Shown: positions 54,608-63,894 of the stretch, one piece after another | Numbering within the stretch: position 1 is the stretch's first letter | Layout: every line of letters starts with the position of its first letter | Source: Phycisphaerales bacterium | Lineage (GTDB): Bacteria; Planctomycetota; Phycisphaerae; Phycisphaerales; SM1A02 | Length of the DNA: 64,000 nucleotides | NCBI GenBank assembly: GCA_029260575.1 | Contig: JAJDDB010000027.1 | Coordinates: 64,501 to 128,500, forward strand | Direction of reading: 5' to 3' | Notes under the pieces: model-generated | What the model was told of the DNA's origin: nothing | The model's database searches: none | The model's input: the letters and a program-made list of their open reading frames with translations, nothing else | Program-made: the position numbers and the translations under genes

Positions 54608-55766
54608 TCGGCCCCTCAGGATCTTCGGGATCCTCGGGATCATCATTGGAACCTGACTTACTTGCGGCACCCTTCCCCGGCGCCAAGAGCGGCTCAGGCG
54701 GAATCGGTCGACGAGAGCCGCCCTGACTGGCGCGCCCCTCAGGCATAAACGTCTGCATCGATTCACCTGCGCTGCCGCCGAGGTGCTTGTCGAAGAATGC
54801 TGCCACAGCCGCTGCCGTCTCCGGCCGGGCAACACTATGACCCACTTCCGGCAGTGAAAGAAACTCGAATTCGACGCCATGCTTCGCCAGCGAATCACGC
54901 AAACGCTCAGAATGTTCAATGCTCACAACTCGATCCGCCTCGCCATGCACGATCAACACTGGCGGGTCATCACCATCAACATGCGTGAGCACTGTCGCCT
55001 GCTTGATGCGCTCATCAAACGTCGCATCGGGACCTGCAAACCATTCGTCAAAGATTCTGCGGATCCCCGGCTGATCGCGCTGAAACAACGTAAAGTCCGT
55101 AAGTCCGGAGAGATCCACAGCGCACGTTACCGCACTACTGAAACCTGCTTCGCCGACATTCCCCTCCAGATCAGGATCATCACCAGTCGTTGCTACCAGC
55201 GCCGCAAGATGTCCGCCTGCTGAATGCCCCAGCACACCGATACGTGTCGGGTCGATGCCGAGATCACCTGCGTTGGCGCGAAGAAACCGAATAGCAGACT
55301 TGCAATCATGGACCGCTGCTGGATACGGCGCAGCGCCGGACAGCCGGTATTGAATCGTCACGGCAAAATATCCGCCTTGCGCCAACGGCTGCAGAAGAGT
55401 ATTGAACATCTCCTTCGAACCGCTGCCGTATCCGCCGCCGTGAATAAGCACCACAGCAGGCATCAACTGGTTGCTGTGATCCTTCAGGAACGCTGTGTTC
55501 ATCGTCAATTCAATTGGTGGTGCGTTGTCCTGCTCAATCGTCGCATACACGACCTCGCGAACGAACTGTACATCAGACGCAACAATCGGACGGCGCTGTC
55601 CGCCGGGTTCTGCCACGACGCGCGGAGATCGGCGCGATTGCTCAGCAACCAGGCGCCTTCCATCAGATTCGCTGGCAACCTGACCGAAGGTCGTGGTCGG
55701 CTGGAGCAACACAAGAAAGAAAGTTACTCCAACACATTGAACGAATGATCTATGTGAAAGACGCAT
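54579..55766 (-). CDS. Secreted alpha/beta-hydrolase (esterase/lipase-like)
   Basis: 395 residues from an ATG with GGAG eight bases upstream; a signal peptide precedes FGQVASE. Hydrolase features: VVLIHGGGYGSGS (oxyanion HGGG), IGVLGHSAGGHLAALVATTG (nucleophile GHSAG), VLIVHGEADRVVSIEHS (Asp) and LPEVGHSV (His). This is the BD-FAE/hormone-sensitive-lipase-like pattern found in esterases and carbohydrate deacetylases. A Pro/Glu/Asp-rich tail (DPEDPEDPEGPNE) follows the fold, possibly flexible or surface-attached. Confidence 0.9.
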   Translation of the reverse strand: MRLSHRSFVQCVGVTFFLVLLQPTTTFGQVASESDGRRLVAEQSRRSPRVVAEPGGQRRPIVASDVQFVREVVYATIEQDNAPPIELTMNTAFLKDHSNQLMPAVVLIHGGGYGSGSKEMFNTLLQPLAQGGYFAVTIQYRLSGAAPYPAAVHDCKSAIRFLRANAGDLGIDPTRIGVLGHSAGGHLAALVATTGDDPDLEGNVGEAGFSSAVTCAVDLSGLTDFTLFQRDQPGIRRIFDEWFAGPDATFDERIKQATVLTHVDGDDPPVLIVHGEADRVVSIEHSERLRDSLAKHGVEFEFLSLPEVGHSVARPETAAAVAAFFDKHLGGSAGESMQTFMPEGRASQGGSRRPIPPEPLLAPGKGAASKSGSNDDPEDPEDPEGPNEPTTQPEE

Positions 55767-56074
55767 GGCATGAGCTCCGGCTGGAATGAAGATTCGCCGT
55801 ATAGTGTATGGCCGACAACTGTGAATCACGAGAAATCAATGTAGACGCAGTCGCTTCTCTCGTGACCGTTTGATTGCCTCTCGGGCTTGCGGACGCAGTT
55901 GCGATTGATCAACCTCAGAATTGCCCTCAGCGCCGCCGGGCAATCGGCGTTGCACAATGCATAAATTGACATGGCCCGGCATAGCGTTTGTGCATCAATC
56001 AACAGCAATGCACTGTGTTTGATCAGCATTGAAGCATACATTCGCTCGAAACCCGACAAACGTACTCGGAACAC
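55767..56074. other. Intergenic region without supported gene
   Basis: Lies between the esterase start and the trpG/pabA stop. An 82-codon open frame fills most of it directly after the trpG stop, but it starts with GTG, lacks a ribosome-binding site and has no familiar composition. The esterase promoter must be here. Confidence 0.45.
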
Positions 56075-56689
56075 TTACGACGACGCAGGCACTTGTCTCG
56101 TCGCAGACGGCAAATCCAGGAAATTCGCCAGTAGGGCCGGCCCTTCCGTCGTCAGAAAACTCTCCGGGTGAAACTGTACGCCGTCGAGCGGAGCTGAGCC
56201 TTCCGGCGCCTTCCAACGCAATCCCATAATCTCGTCCTCATCGGTCCACGCGCTGACTTCAAAATCATCCGGAATGCCATCGCGGTAAACGATTAGCGAG
56301 TGATAGCGAGTCGCCGTAAACGGTGAAGGCACCGCGACGAAGAGGCCCTTGCCATCGTGATGCACTTGCGACGTCTTGCCATGCATCAGCTTGGAATGCC
56401 TGCCCCACTGCATGCCCCTGCAATGTGCTATCAGTTGGTGCCCGAGACACACACCCAAAATGGGTATCTGCCCGGCAAAATGATCAATGAGTTCGCCGCA
56501 AATCCCTGTCTCCAGCGGCGTACACGGGCCTGGTGAAATCAGCAGATGTGTCGGGCGCAGCGCCATCGCCTGCCCAACAGATATGGCGTCGTTACGCACG
56601 ACTTCCAACCGCAGGGTTGGATCAAGTTCTCCGATCCGCTGCACCAGATTCCATGTGAACGAATCGTAATTGTCGATCAGCAGCAGCAT
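56075..56689 (-). CDS. Anthranilate/aminodeoxychorismate synthase glutamine amidotransferase subunit
   Basis: 204 residues, start ATG with GGAG seven bases upstream. Class I glutamine amidotransferase: MLLLIDNYDSFTWNL, LISPGPCTP, the nucleophile in ILGVCLGHQLIA, TRYHSLIV, and GVQFHPESFLT with the catalytic histidine. TrpG and PabA cannot be separated by sequence, and a single protein often serves both tryptophan and folate pathways. The synthase large subunit is not in the window. Confidence 0.94.
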   Translation of the reverse strand: MLLLIDNYDSFTWNLVQRIGELDPTLRLEVVRNDAISVGQAMALRPTHLLISPGPCTPLETGICGELIDHFAGQIPILGVCLGHQLIAHCRGMQWGRHSKLMHGKTSQVHHDGKGLFVAVPSPFTATRYHSLIVYRDGIPDDFEVSAWTDEDEIMGLRWKAPEGSAPLDGVQFHPESFLTTEGPALLANFLDLPSATRQVPASS

Positions 56690-56863
56690 AACGTCGCTCC
56701 AGAGCCTCAAAAGAGCGCTGATTGTAGGCCATCACTGGCGAAAATGGACTATGCCTGAGACGTCGACGTGGTACCATCGATACCCAGTTGCAGCCGCGGA
56801 GACATCGTATCGGCGGTGCGCCATGTCGATCTCGAGAACAAACAAATCACAGGAGTGAAGCAA

Positions 56864-57538
56864 ATGAAAATCAATCGATTCGCAGTGTCACTCGGCGTCG
56901 TCGCTGTCGCAGCGTTCCTTGCTGGTCGTGCCGACTTTTCGTTCAACTCAAATGCGATAGCACAGGATCATAAGCATGATCACGATAACGGTCATGCCCA
57001 TGATCAAGGTGCAGGAATGTCCGATCAAATGACGGAGATGTTTGCCAAAATGGAAGAAGCGGGCCAGCCGGGCAAACATCACAAAGTGCTCGACAGACTC
57101 GTGGGTACATGGGAAGGCACCTATACCGTCACAATGATGCCCGGTATGCCGCCGATGGAAATGGAAGGCAGGGCCGAACGTGAATGGATCCTCGGCGGTC
57201 GATATCTCAAGGAAACAGTCACGTCCTCATTCCAAGGCGAGGAATTTCATGGTCTGGGCTTTCTCGGGTACAACAACACTACTGGTGAATATGAAATGAT
57301 CTGGATGGATTCCCATTCGACCGGCATTTACAAGGAATCCGGCTCGTATGATCCGACCACGCAGACGCTCATGACATTCTCACACATGGCCAATCCGATG
57401 ACTGGAAAGATGTCGCATTCCTCATCGCGCGTTGACCTGTCCAATTCGAATCGTCAGAGAATTACCGGAATGGGCACCGGCCCCAATGGCGAGTGGTACA
57501 CAATGTTCGGCGGCGATTTCCGCCGCGTAAGCGAATAA
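56864..57538 (+). CDS. Exported DUF1579-family protein
   Basis: 224 residues from an ATG with AGGAG eight bases upstream. After a signal peptide comes a His/Asp-rich segment (DHKHDHDNGHAHDQ) that may bind metal. The DUF1579 core follows: KVLDRLVGTWEGTYTV, RAEREWILGGRYLKE, FLGYNNTTGEYEMIWMDSHSTGIY and MTGKMSHSSSRV. The fold is lipocalin-like; the function is not established. It ends with a strong hairpin terminator. Confidence 0.87.
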   Translation: MKINRFAVSLGVVAVAAFLAGRADFSFNSNAIAQDHKHDHDNGHAHDQGAGMSDQMTEMFAKMEEAGQPGKHHKVLDRLVGTWEGTYTVTMMPGMPPMEMEGRAEREWILGGRYLKETVTSSFQGEEFHGLGFLGYNNTTGEYEMIWMDSHSTGIYKESGSYDPTTQTLMTFSHMANPMTGKMSHSSSRVDLSNSNRQRITGMGTGPNGEWYTMFGGDFRRVSE

Positions 57539-57564
57539 GTCTTTACTCGACGATGCTCCATGGA

Positions 57565-57614
57565 CGGTGCGGAGTGCTGCAGCGGTTCGCTGTTGCACTC
57601 CGCACCGCTTTTCG
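57565..57614 (+). terminator. Strong hairpin terminator
   Basis: A perfect 13-base stem (cggtgcggagtgc / gcactccgcaccg) with an internal small hairpin in the loop, followed by cttttcgtctt, 26 bp after the DUF1579 stop. Confidence 0.85.
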
Positions 57615-57817
57615 TCTTAGAGATCGCGACAACACCCACGGCTGCCGTTTGCTGTGCATCATTCGTGTACAAGATGCCTCGCACCACTGCGACCAGCCCG
57701 TCGTCATCATTGCATGCAGAATCCTTTCGTATCCTCTGGCGCAACAGTTTCCAGGCTGCCGATAGGCAGGTGCTGTTTTGATTTGAACGCTTGTCAACGA
57801 GGGCGAAAGAACCTGCG

Positions 57818-59200
57818 ATGGATGCATTTCGAGTTCACGGCGGAACGAGGCTTTCAGGACGGATTGCCATCGACGGATCGAAGAACGCAGCGCTGCCGTT
57901 GATGGCGGCGTCGATCCTCACCGATGAGCCGGTAACGCTCCGCGGGATTCCGGATCTCTCAGACATCACCAACATGAAGCGCCTTCTTGTAGAGGTTGGC
58001 GTGGCAGTCAATGATCAACGTGGCCCGCTGACATTTCAAACTGCGGACGCCACCCAGAATCACGCCCGATACGACATCGTTCGAACGATGCGCGCCAGTA
58101 TCTGTGTGCTCGGTCCGATGCTGGCCAAGCGGCGGCGTGTGAAGGTCGCAATGCCTGGCGGGTGCGCGTTCGGACATCGCCCGGTCGACCTGCACTTGCG
58201 CGGTATGGAAGCTCTGGGCGCGAAGATTGAACTTGATGGCGGCAACATAATCGCGACTGCTGACCGCCTGGAAGGTGCAACGATATTCCTCGGCGGCCCG
58301 TTCGGCTCGACGGTCCTCGGTACAGCCAACGTGATGTCGGCTGCGACGCTCGCCAGGGGCACAACGATCATTGAGTCTGCCGCATGCGAGCCGGAGATAG
58401 CCGACATCGCCAAGCTTCTGAACGCAATGGGTGCCCGCATCACCGGCGCGGGGACTCCACGCATACGCATCGAAGGCGTTGATCAACTCGGAGGGGCTGA
58501 TCACACCGTCATGCCGGATCGCATTGTCGCAGGAACCTACACCATCGCAGCGGGCATGACCAACGGCGATGTCGTGTTGGAAGATTTCCCCTACGACAAT
58601 CTGCTTGCGGTCATTGACATCCTGGAACGCGTCGGGGTACATCTTGAACGAGTCGATCCGAACGCAGACGCGGGCCGCTGTACGGTTCGATGCACGAGTG
58701 AGCGCCGTTTGCGCCCGGTCATGTTGACAACGCAGCCATACCCCGGATTCCCCACCGATTTGCAGGCACAGATGCTGAGCCTGCTGTGCCTTGCCGATGG
58801 CAACAGCATCATTACCGAGAAGATCTACCCTGAGCGATTCATGCATGTGGCGGAGTTGACGCGCATGGGTGCCCAACTCTTCCGACAGGGACCAACAGTC
58901 GTTGTGCAGGGCGTGCCCGAGTTGTTTGGTGCGCCGGTTATGGCCAGCGATCTGCGCGCATCGGCCTGCCTCGTGCAAGCTGGGCTCATTGCCGGCGGTG
59001 AGACAATCGTCAGCCGGGTGTATCACCTGGACCGTGGTTACGTCGAAATGGAACGCACGCTCAATGCACTCGGAGCGCGCATTGAGCGGATAAATGTTCC
59101 GCTCAACGCAGACATTGAAGTGGAACGAAAACCGGCGTCCGCCGAATCGCCGCTCATTACGACGATCGGACAGACGCCGATTGTTTCCTCCAACACCTGA
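57818..59200 (+). CDS. murA: UDP-N-acetylglucosamine 1-carboxyvinyltransferase
   Basis: First committed step of peptidoglycan synthesis: transfers enolpyruvate from PEP to UDP-GlcNAc, the target of fosfomycin. 460 residues, slightly longer than E. coli MurA. It begins MDAFRVHGGTRLSGRIAIDGSKNAALPLMAASIL; the catalytic cysteine lies in AMPGGCAFGHRPVDLHLRG; further motifs are DILERVG and YPGFPTDLQAQM. With the cysteine retained, fosfomycin sensitivity would be expected. It converges on the histone-like gene. Confidence 0.96.
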   Translation: MDAFRVHGGTRLSGRIAIDGSKNAALPLMAASILTDEPVTLRGIPDLSDITNMKRLLVEVGVAVNDQRGPLTFQTADATQNHARYDIVRTMRASICVLGPMLAKRRRVKVAMPGGCAFGHRPVDLHLRGMEALGAKIELDGGNIIATADRLEGATIFLGGPFGSTVLGTANVMSAATLARGTTIIESAACEPEIADIAKLLNAMGARITGAGTPRIRIEGVDQLGGADHTVMPDRIVAGTYTIAAGMTNGDVVLEDFPYDNLLAVIDILERVGVHLERVDPNADAGRCTVRCTSERRLRPVMLTTQPYPGFPTDLQAQMLSLLCLADGNSIITEKIYPERFMHVAELTRMGAQLFRQGPTVVVQGVPELFGAPVMASDLRASACLVQAGLIAGGETIVSRVYHLDRGYVEMERTLNALGARIERINVPLNADIEVERKPASAESPLITTIGQTPIVSSNT

Positions 59201-59230
59201 TTACGCCCATTGAAGAGCGGACACGTACGC

Positions 59231-59716
59231 TCAGCTGCCCTTCTTGTAGGTGGTTGCTCGACGACCCTTGCCGCGCTTGATGACTTTCAGTTCACCAAGA
59301 TCTTCCAGCCGCTTCATGGTTGTGCTGAACACAGCCGGCTTCGTGCCTTTGACCATTTTGTTGGGCATGTTGGTCTTCACATCAGCAACGGTAAATTGCC
59401 CACGCTGCTTGGAGATGGCGCTGCGCATAGCGGAAATCACAGTGCCGCCGGGACGTCCGCCGCGTCCCCTGCGCGTCGCAGTCTTCTTTGTGGATCGACG
59501 CGTGGTCTTCTTGCGTTGACCGGTTGTGCGCCGTGAGCGTGTTGCCTTCTTGCGAGGTCTACCGGGGCCACGTTTTGTCTCACCGTCCCCCGCGACGTCC
59601 CAGAGCCGATCCAGCGCATCCAGCGCTTCGTCGAATTCAGCCTCAGCGGCGGCAATTGCATCGTCCCGAGCTGATTCAAGAGTCTTATGGAGCGATTGAT
59701 ACTCTTTACGATTCAT
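59231..59716 (-). CDS. Lysine/arginine-rich DNA-binding protein with C-terminal winged-helix-like domain
   Basis: 161 residues. Residues 1-45 are an acidic helix (EYQSLHKTLESARDDAIAAAEAEFDEALDALDRLW). Residues ~50-90 are a basic linker with an AT-hook-like GRPRKK and histone H1-like RRTTGQRKKTTRRSTKK. Residues ~95-155 (ISAMRSAISKQRGQFTVADVKTNM...AVFSTTMKRLEDLGELKVIKRG) look like a winged helix. A nucleoid-associated role is plausible; the architecture is typical of histone-like proteins in Planctomycetota. Confidence 0.75.
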   Translation of the reverse strand: MNRKEYQSLHKTLESARDDAIAAAEAEFDEALDALDRLWDVAGDGETKRGPGRPRKKATRSRRTTGQRKKTTRRSTKKTATRRGRGGRPGGTVISAMRSAISKQRGQFTVADVKTNMPNKMVKGTKPAVFSTTMKRLEDLGELKVIKRGKGRRATTYKKGS

Positions 59717-59985
59717 TTAAGTGTGTCCTCGATGGGAGCAAGCGCAACTGTGTGTTTAACCATGGTGCACGGAGAACACGACACACAATCTCTGTACATA
59801 GTTGCAGCGCCTTGCTCGATTCTTATGAATTCCGTGACGCGGAAACTACAAGTGATAATTGGGCGGGTGCGTACTGTCAACTCAATATCATATTTGTGTT
59901 TGCCGGCTCAGATCTCAACCTACCGTACGATATTCCTCTGATAGCTACTGCGGACTAGTCATGACAAACTTGTCGCGCCGGGCGA

Positions 59986-60813
59986 TCAATGGTTCGGTCG
60001 CTGTAGTTCGTACAAACAAACCGCGGCGGCCATGACGACATTCACGGACGGCACCATTCCGTGCATCGGTATTTCGCCCAGGAAATCGCACTGTTGTAAC
60101 GTCTCCGCACGCAGTCCATGCGCTTCAGATCCAACGAGTATCGCAGACCGCTCTGGGTGTGGCATCTTCCAGATTGGCTCCGAATGATCACACGTTTCCG
60201 CTCCGAGAATCGAAACGCCCCATTGATCTTTCAGACTTCGCAATGCATCCTGCCAGTTCGTGCAGATTGCGTACGGAACTGACAGTACATGGCCCATGGA
60301 GACGCGAACAGATTTTCGATACAACGGATCGCAACACGCCTGATCAAGCACAACTGCATCTACGCCGAAACCTGCTGCGGTTCGAAACAAACTCCCCATG
60401 TTGTCGACGTTTGTTATCCCCTCAGCCAGCAACAGCGTCAACGGCTCAACCGCATTGAAGCGATGCATGACAAAACTCAACGACAACTCTTCGGTTGGAG
60501 GGCGCGTTCCGATCGCCAGAACTCCACGATGCACATGAAACCCTGCAATCTCGCACATCGTCTCCAACTCTGCGACAAAGATCGGAATGTCATCGGGAAG
60601 AGCGTCGAGTAGTTGTTTCATCGCTTCATACCGCGTAGGCGACAGAAGCAATGAGCGCAAACGATGGGGTGTTGCCAGAAGGCGCTTGACCACCATTTCA
60701 GTCTCAGCAAGAAAAACGCCGCCGCGACCATACAGATCGCGATCGCGGACGTTGCGATACAAGTCGATCCGTGGATCATTCAGCGACGAAATCGGAATCG
60801 GCTGCTGTGACAT
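59986..60813 (-). CDS. TrmH/SpoU-family RNA 2'-O-methyltransferase
   Basis: 275 residues. An N-terminal substrate-binding domain (SLNDPRIDLYRNVRDRDLY...VFLAETEMVVKRLL) is followed by the knotted SPOUT domain: LLLAEGITNVDNMGSLFRTAAGFGVDAVVLD, ILVGSEAHGL and the knot motif IPMHGMVPSVNVVMAAAV. SpoU enzymes methylate ribose in tRNA or rRNA; the exact site is unknown. It lies 49 bp downstream of the MCE gene on the same strand. Confidence 0.9.
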   Translation of the reverse strand: MSQQPIPISSLNDPRIDLYRNVRDRDLYGRGGVFLAETEMVVKRLLATPHRLRSLLLSPTRYEAMKQLLDALPDDIPIFVAELETMCEIAGFHVHRGVLAIGTRPPTEELSLSFVMHRFNAVEPLTLLLAEGITNVDNMGSLFRTAAGFGVDAVVLDQACCDPLYRKSVRVSMGHVLSVPYAICTNWQDALRSLKDQWGVSILGAETCDHSEPIWKMPHPERSAILVGSEAHGLRAETLQQCDFLGEIPMHGMVPSVNVVMAAAVCLYELQRPNH

Positions 60814-60862
60814 ACGCTCTTGTGAGGTTCAAGAATCGAGAATCAAATCCGAGCGCATTCGA

Positions 60863-62167
60863 TTACGGCTCAAGCTTCAGGATGTCAAACATCCGGGCCT
60901 GCGCGCGTTCGTATTGCTCAAGCGGATCGATCAGGTTTTCCGTCACTCTGCGAAGCAATTCCGGGTCGTCGCGAAGCTGATCACCATGATTCTCCAAGAT
61001 GCGCTGTGCCGTCGTTGATGCAGCTTTCAGATCGGTTGCCGCCAGTGCGAAAGAGCGAGCTGCCTCGTACAGGAGTTCATGCTCGAGTTCATCAGCACTT
61101 GGCCTGTACAGCAGTTTCCACGGACTGCGTCGAACTTCCATCCCCGCAAACTTCAGTTGCTGACTCGTCAACGAGGCGTTCGTAAGCGTATCATCTATCT
61201 TCGGCGACCAGCCGTCATAGTCGATGCGAACAGCGTCAAGCACCGCCACGGCCTTATCCAGTCCATCCTGCCCAGTGGCGAGAAACTTGTAGACCTGATC
61301 CAAGGTCTCTTCTCGAACGCGTTGCGCAACAAGCTGGGCGTCCGCAGTCGTCGATTCGATATTCACCATCGACTGACGCACGAAATCCCTGTTCTCCGCG
61401 ACCACATCGCGCCCATCTTGAATCAGACCATCTGCATTTGCTACCGCCGAGTCAACGTTCTCCGTCAACTTGTTGACGCGCGACATAATTTGACTGACCT
61501 GATCGGCCCAGGCTGGCCACTTGTTCGTATTCAGATCAGTCATGAATTCCCGAGCGTTTCCTGAAAGGTCTTTCGCGTCAACCAGAAACGGCTGCACATC
61601 TGACGCGTAAACCTTATCAAGGCCAGCAAAGAACGCTGTTCCGCTTTCGACATTCGCGATGATGTTGTCCACCCGTTTGGCATTCGGACCAAGAAGCGAA
61701 TCGAGCATTGTTCCACCGGATGCGCCAGCCAGCGTGTCTCCCTGTTCAAGCAGCTCCGCAGCGACATCGCGATCCTTGCCGCCCAGGCTGGAAATATCCA
61801 ACCACGCTTCCGAACCGATCAACGGTGCCGTCACCGCAATTTCTGCGTTGCTGTACAGCCGAACATCAACTGCGAGAGTAAAGAGCACTTCGATCATTCG
61901 GGCCGGCTCAACATCATTGGCTGGCGTCAACAGTTCGACGCTCGTGACGCGACCCATGCTGATTCCGCCGACGCGAACATCTGAACCGCCACTGAGGTTC
62001 TTCACGCCTGACTCAACTGGAAACGTCACGCCGTATTGAATCGGCCCTGTAAAGTACTGCTTGACATCACCAAGTACAAAAATCACCGCCAGCGCCAGCA
62101 ACAGCGTGATCAACACGAACAGACCGGCTCTGACGTTATTGCGCATGCGATCGGATGCACTGGGCAT
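60863..62167 (-). CDS. MCE-domain substrate-binding protein (MlaD-like)
   Basis: 434 residues: cytoplasmic N-terminus, a TM helix at ~13-33 (AGLFVLITLLLALAVIFVLG), the MCE domain at ~40-130 (YGVTFPVESGVKNLSGGSDVRVGGISMGRVTSVEL), then ~300 residues of helical, partly coiled-coil sequence that in long MCE proteins forms a tube or needle across the periplasm. E. coli MlaD has only ~183 residues, so this is the long, PqiB/Mce-like class. With the ATPase upstream, it should transport phospholipids or other lipids between the two membranes. Confidence 0.9.
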   Translation of the reverse strand: MPSASDRMRNNVRAGLFVLITLLLALAVIFVLGDVKQYFTGPIQYGVTFPVESGVKNLSGGSDVRVGGISMGRVTSVELLTPANDVEPARMIEVLFTLAVDVRLYSNAEIAVTAPLIGSEAWLDISSLGGKDRDVAAELLEQGDTLAGASGGTMLDSLLGPNAKRVDNIIANVESGTAFFAGLDKVYASDVQPFLVDAKDLSGNAREFMTDLNTNKWPAWADQVSQIMSRVNKLTENVDSAVANADGLIQDGRDVVAENRDFVRQSMVNIESTTADAQLVAQRVREETLDQVYKFLATGQDGLDKAVAVLDAVRIDYDGWSPKIDDTLTNASLTSQQLKFAGMEVRRSPWKLLYRPSADELEHELLYEAARSFALAATDLKAASTTAQRILENHGDQLRDDPELLRRVTENLIDPLEQYERAQARMFDILKLEP

Positions 62168-62260
62168 GCTCTGACTCCGAAGAAAGATTCAACACTTGTA
62201 ATACTACCACCAAGGCGACTTCTCCACCGACTTGCGAGCCATCGTCGACGCTCGCCACAA

Positions 62261-63163
62261 TCACGCTGATCGCGTCGGCTCAATTGACGGACCGGACCCA
62301 AAGCTCGTCGGCGTTTCACCCAGCAAATCCTCAGCATAATTCGTCATCGCCCGCCGCTCTGTAATCGGTCCCACCGCATCCCCGCGCAGGAATTGGCGAA
62401 TCAATTGCTTGGACTCATCCAACTCATCGATGCGCTCTATCGGATGATCGCGCAGCTTCTCGTATTCAGCCCGAGTGCCGATCATCAACATCTGCCCTTT
62501 GTCAAGCATTGCCATGCGGTCGGCAATCGTGAACGCTGAATCCATTTCATGCGTCACCACCACGCTGGTTACACCGAGTTTCTTGGTGAGGTCAACGATT
62601 AAGCGATCAATCTCCGCGCTCGTGACCGGATCAAGCCCCGCTGACGGTTCGTCGTAGAAAAGAATCTTCGGGTCCAGTGCCAATGCTCGAGCCAGACCGG
62701 CACGTTTCTTCATTCCGCCGGAAATCTGCGCCGGGTACTTGTCTGCATGTTCGCGCAGCCCGACAAGTTCGAGTTTGATCTTGACCATGATGTCAATCGT
62801 GCTCTGATCCAGATCCGTGTGCTCTTGCAACGGTAGCGCCACGTTCTCCGCAATAGTCATCGAATTAAAAAGCGCACCGGATTGAAACAGAATCCCGAAC
62901 TTTTTGCGGACTTCATTCAGATCAGCTTCGCGCAGATCATTGATGCTCTGCCCAAACAATCGCACTTCGCCCGAGTTCGGCCGGATTGATCCGATCATGT
63001 GCCGCAGCAACGTACTCTTGCCGGAACCGGACCCGCCCATTATGACCATGGTTTCGCCGACATGTACATCAAGCGTTAATCCACTGAGTACAGTCTGATC
63101 GCCGAAGCGCTTGACAAGTTCACGCACCTGCACGATCGGCGGATTGTCCGTTTCAGATGCCAT
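62261..63163 (-). CDS. MlaF-like ABC transporter ATPase
   Basis: 300 residues. Walker A GGSGSGKST, Q-loop LFQSGALF, signature ISGGMKKRAGLARAL, Walker B ILFYDEPSAGLDPV and the H-loop VVTHEM are all present; the glycine-rich MKKRAGLARA variant is characteristic of the MCE-linked Ttg2A/MlaF group. A C-terminal extension of ~45 residues follows the canonical fold. It energises lipid movement by the MCE protein 93 bp downstream. Confidence 0.93.
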   Translation of the reverse strand: MASETDNPPIVQVRELVKRFGDQTVLSGLTLDVHVGETMVIMGGSGSGKSTLLRHMIGSIRPNSGEVRLFGQSINDLREADLNEVRKKFGILFQSGALFNSMTIAENVALPLQEHTDLDQSTIDIMVKIKLELVGLREHADKYPAQISGGMKKRAGLARALALDPKILFYDEPSAGLDPVTSAEIDRLIVDLTKKLGVTSVVVTHEMDSAFTIADRMAMLDKGQMLMIGTRAEYEKLRDHPIERIDELDESKQLIRQFLRGDAVGPITERRAMTNYAEDLLGETPTSFGSGPSIEPTRSA

Positions 63164-63168
63164 GTTTG

Positions 63169-63894
63169 TTACGAACTCTCGGGCTGCTCAGGATCACCTG
63201 CGGAAACCTCGGAGGATTCGCCGTCCGTTTCGTCCAGCAATCGCTGGCGAGGATACGCCATGTCACCAAGATTGTCGTCAATGATCTGCAACCGACTGAA
63301 ATTCAAGGCGATCGTCCGTCCGTTGCCGTCCACTACGACGAAATCTGCGACTGCTTGAACTGCCCCGTTGTCAAAGTCCAGCACATACGGCACCCGCTTT
63401 CGAAAGCCGGCACCATCTGGTTGTGCAATTGCCGCATCCTCCGACATCTCGCCGAGGCGAATGCCCTGGTACTTCCCGTAGCGTCGCGAAAGTTCCGCAA
63501 GAAAGACGATCGCCTGCTCATCGGTAGCACTTTCTGCTTCGCAGCAGAAACCGGCTCGGAACCCGTCCAGATCGCCGGCAAATCCTGCAGTAAGCGCATC
63601 GATCGGCCCGGCAAGTATCGGCGTTCGTACATTGATATGCCACCACACCGCCGCGCCGATCCAGAATGCTGTCGCAATGCTCCCGATGACGATCCCAGCG
63701 CGAGCCATTCGCTTGCCGCTGATTCGCGGATCAGTCCGCATCTCCGCAAGCGCTTTCAGTCCAAACAGAGGACCCAGCACGCACGACAGCGGACAAAACA
63801 GAAATGACGATGACAAGATCGACAGTATCGCCCACGGACTCAGCTGCCGGCCGGCCGAGCTCGGTCGCGTCGGAGACGAAGGCTGCGAACTCAA
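63169..63894 (-). CDS. DUF4190-type membrane protein upstream of the lipid ABC ATPase
   Basis: 241 residues from a TTG start (63894) that overlaps the preceding gene's stop (TTGA). Two TM helices at ~20-45 and ~65-90 with the DUF4190-like pattern SPWAILSILSSSFLFCPLSC...FGLKALAEMR...GKRMARAGIVIGS, then a ~150-residue extracytoplasmic alpha/beta domain. The function is unknown; the gene sits 5 bp upstream of the ABC ATPase gene, so it may belong to the transport complex. Confidence 0.78.
   Translation of the reverse strand: MSSQPSSPTRPSSAGRQLSPWAILSILSSSFLFCPLSCVLGPLFGLKALAEMRTDPRISGKRMARAGIVIGSIATAFWIGAAVWWHINVRTPILAGPIDALTAGFAGDLDGFRAGFCCEAESATDEQAIVFLAELSRRYGKYQGIRLGEMSEDAAIAQPDGAGFRKRVPYVLDFDNGAVQAVADFVVVDGNGRTIALNFSRLQIIDDNLGDMAYPRQRLLDETDGESSEVSAGDPEQPESS

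Noticed and set aside
55826-56074. 82-codon ORF after trpG/pabA
   Set aside because: GTG start directly after the stop, no ribosome-binding site, no recognisable sequence character.
59488-59958. Plus-strand ORFs near the histone-like gene
   Set aside because: Antisense to a coherent basic protein; the remainder falls in a short intergenic region with no start signal.
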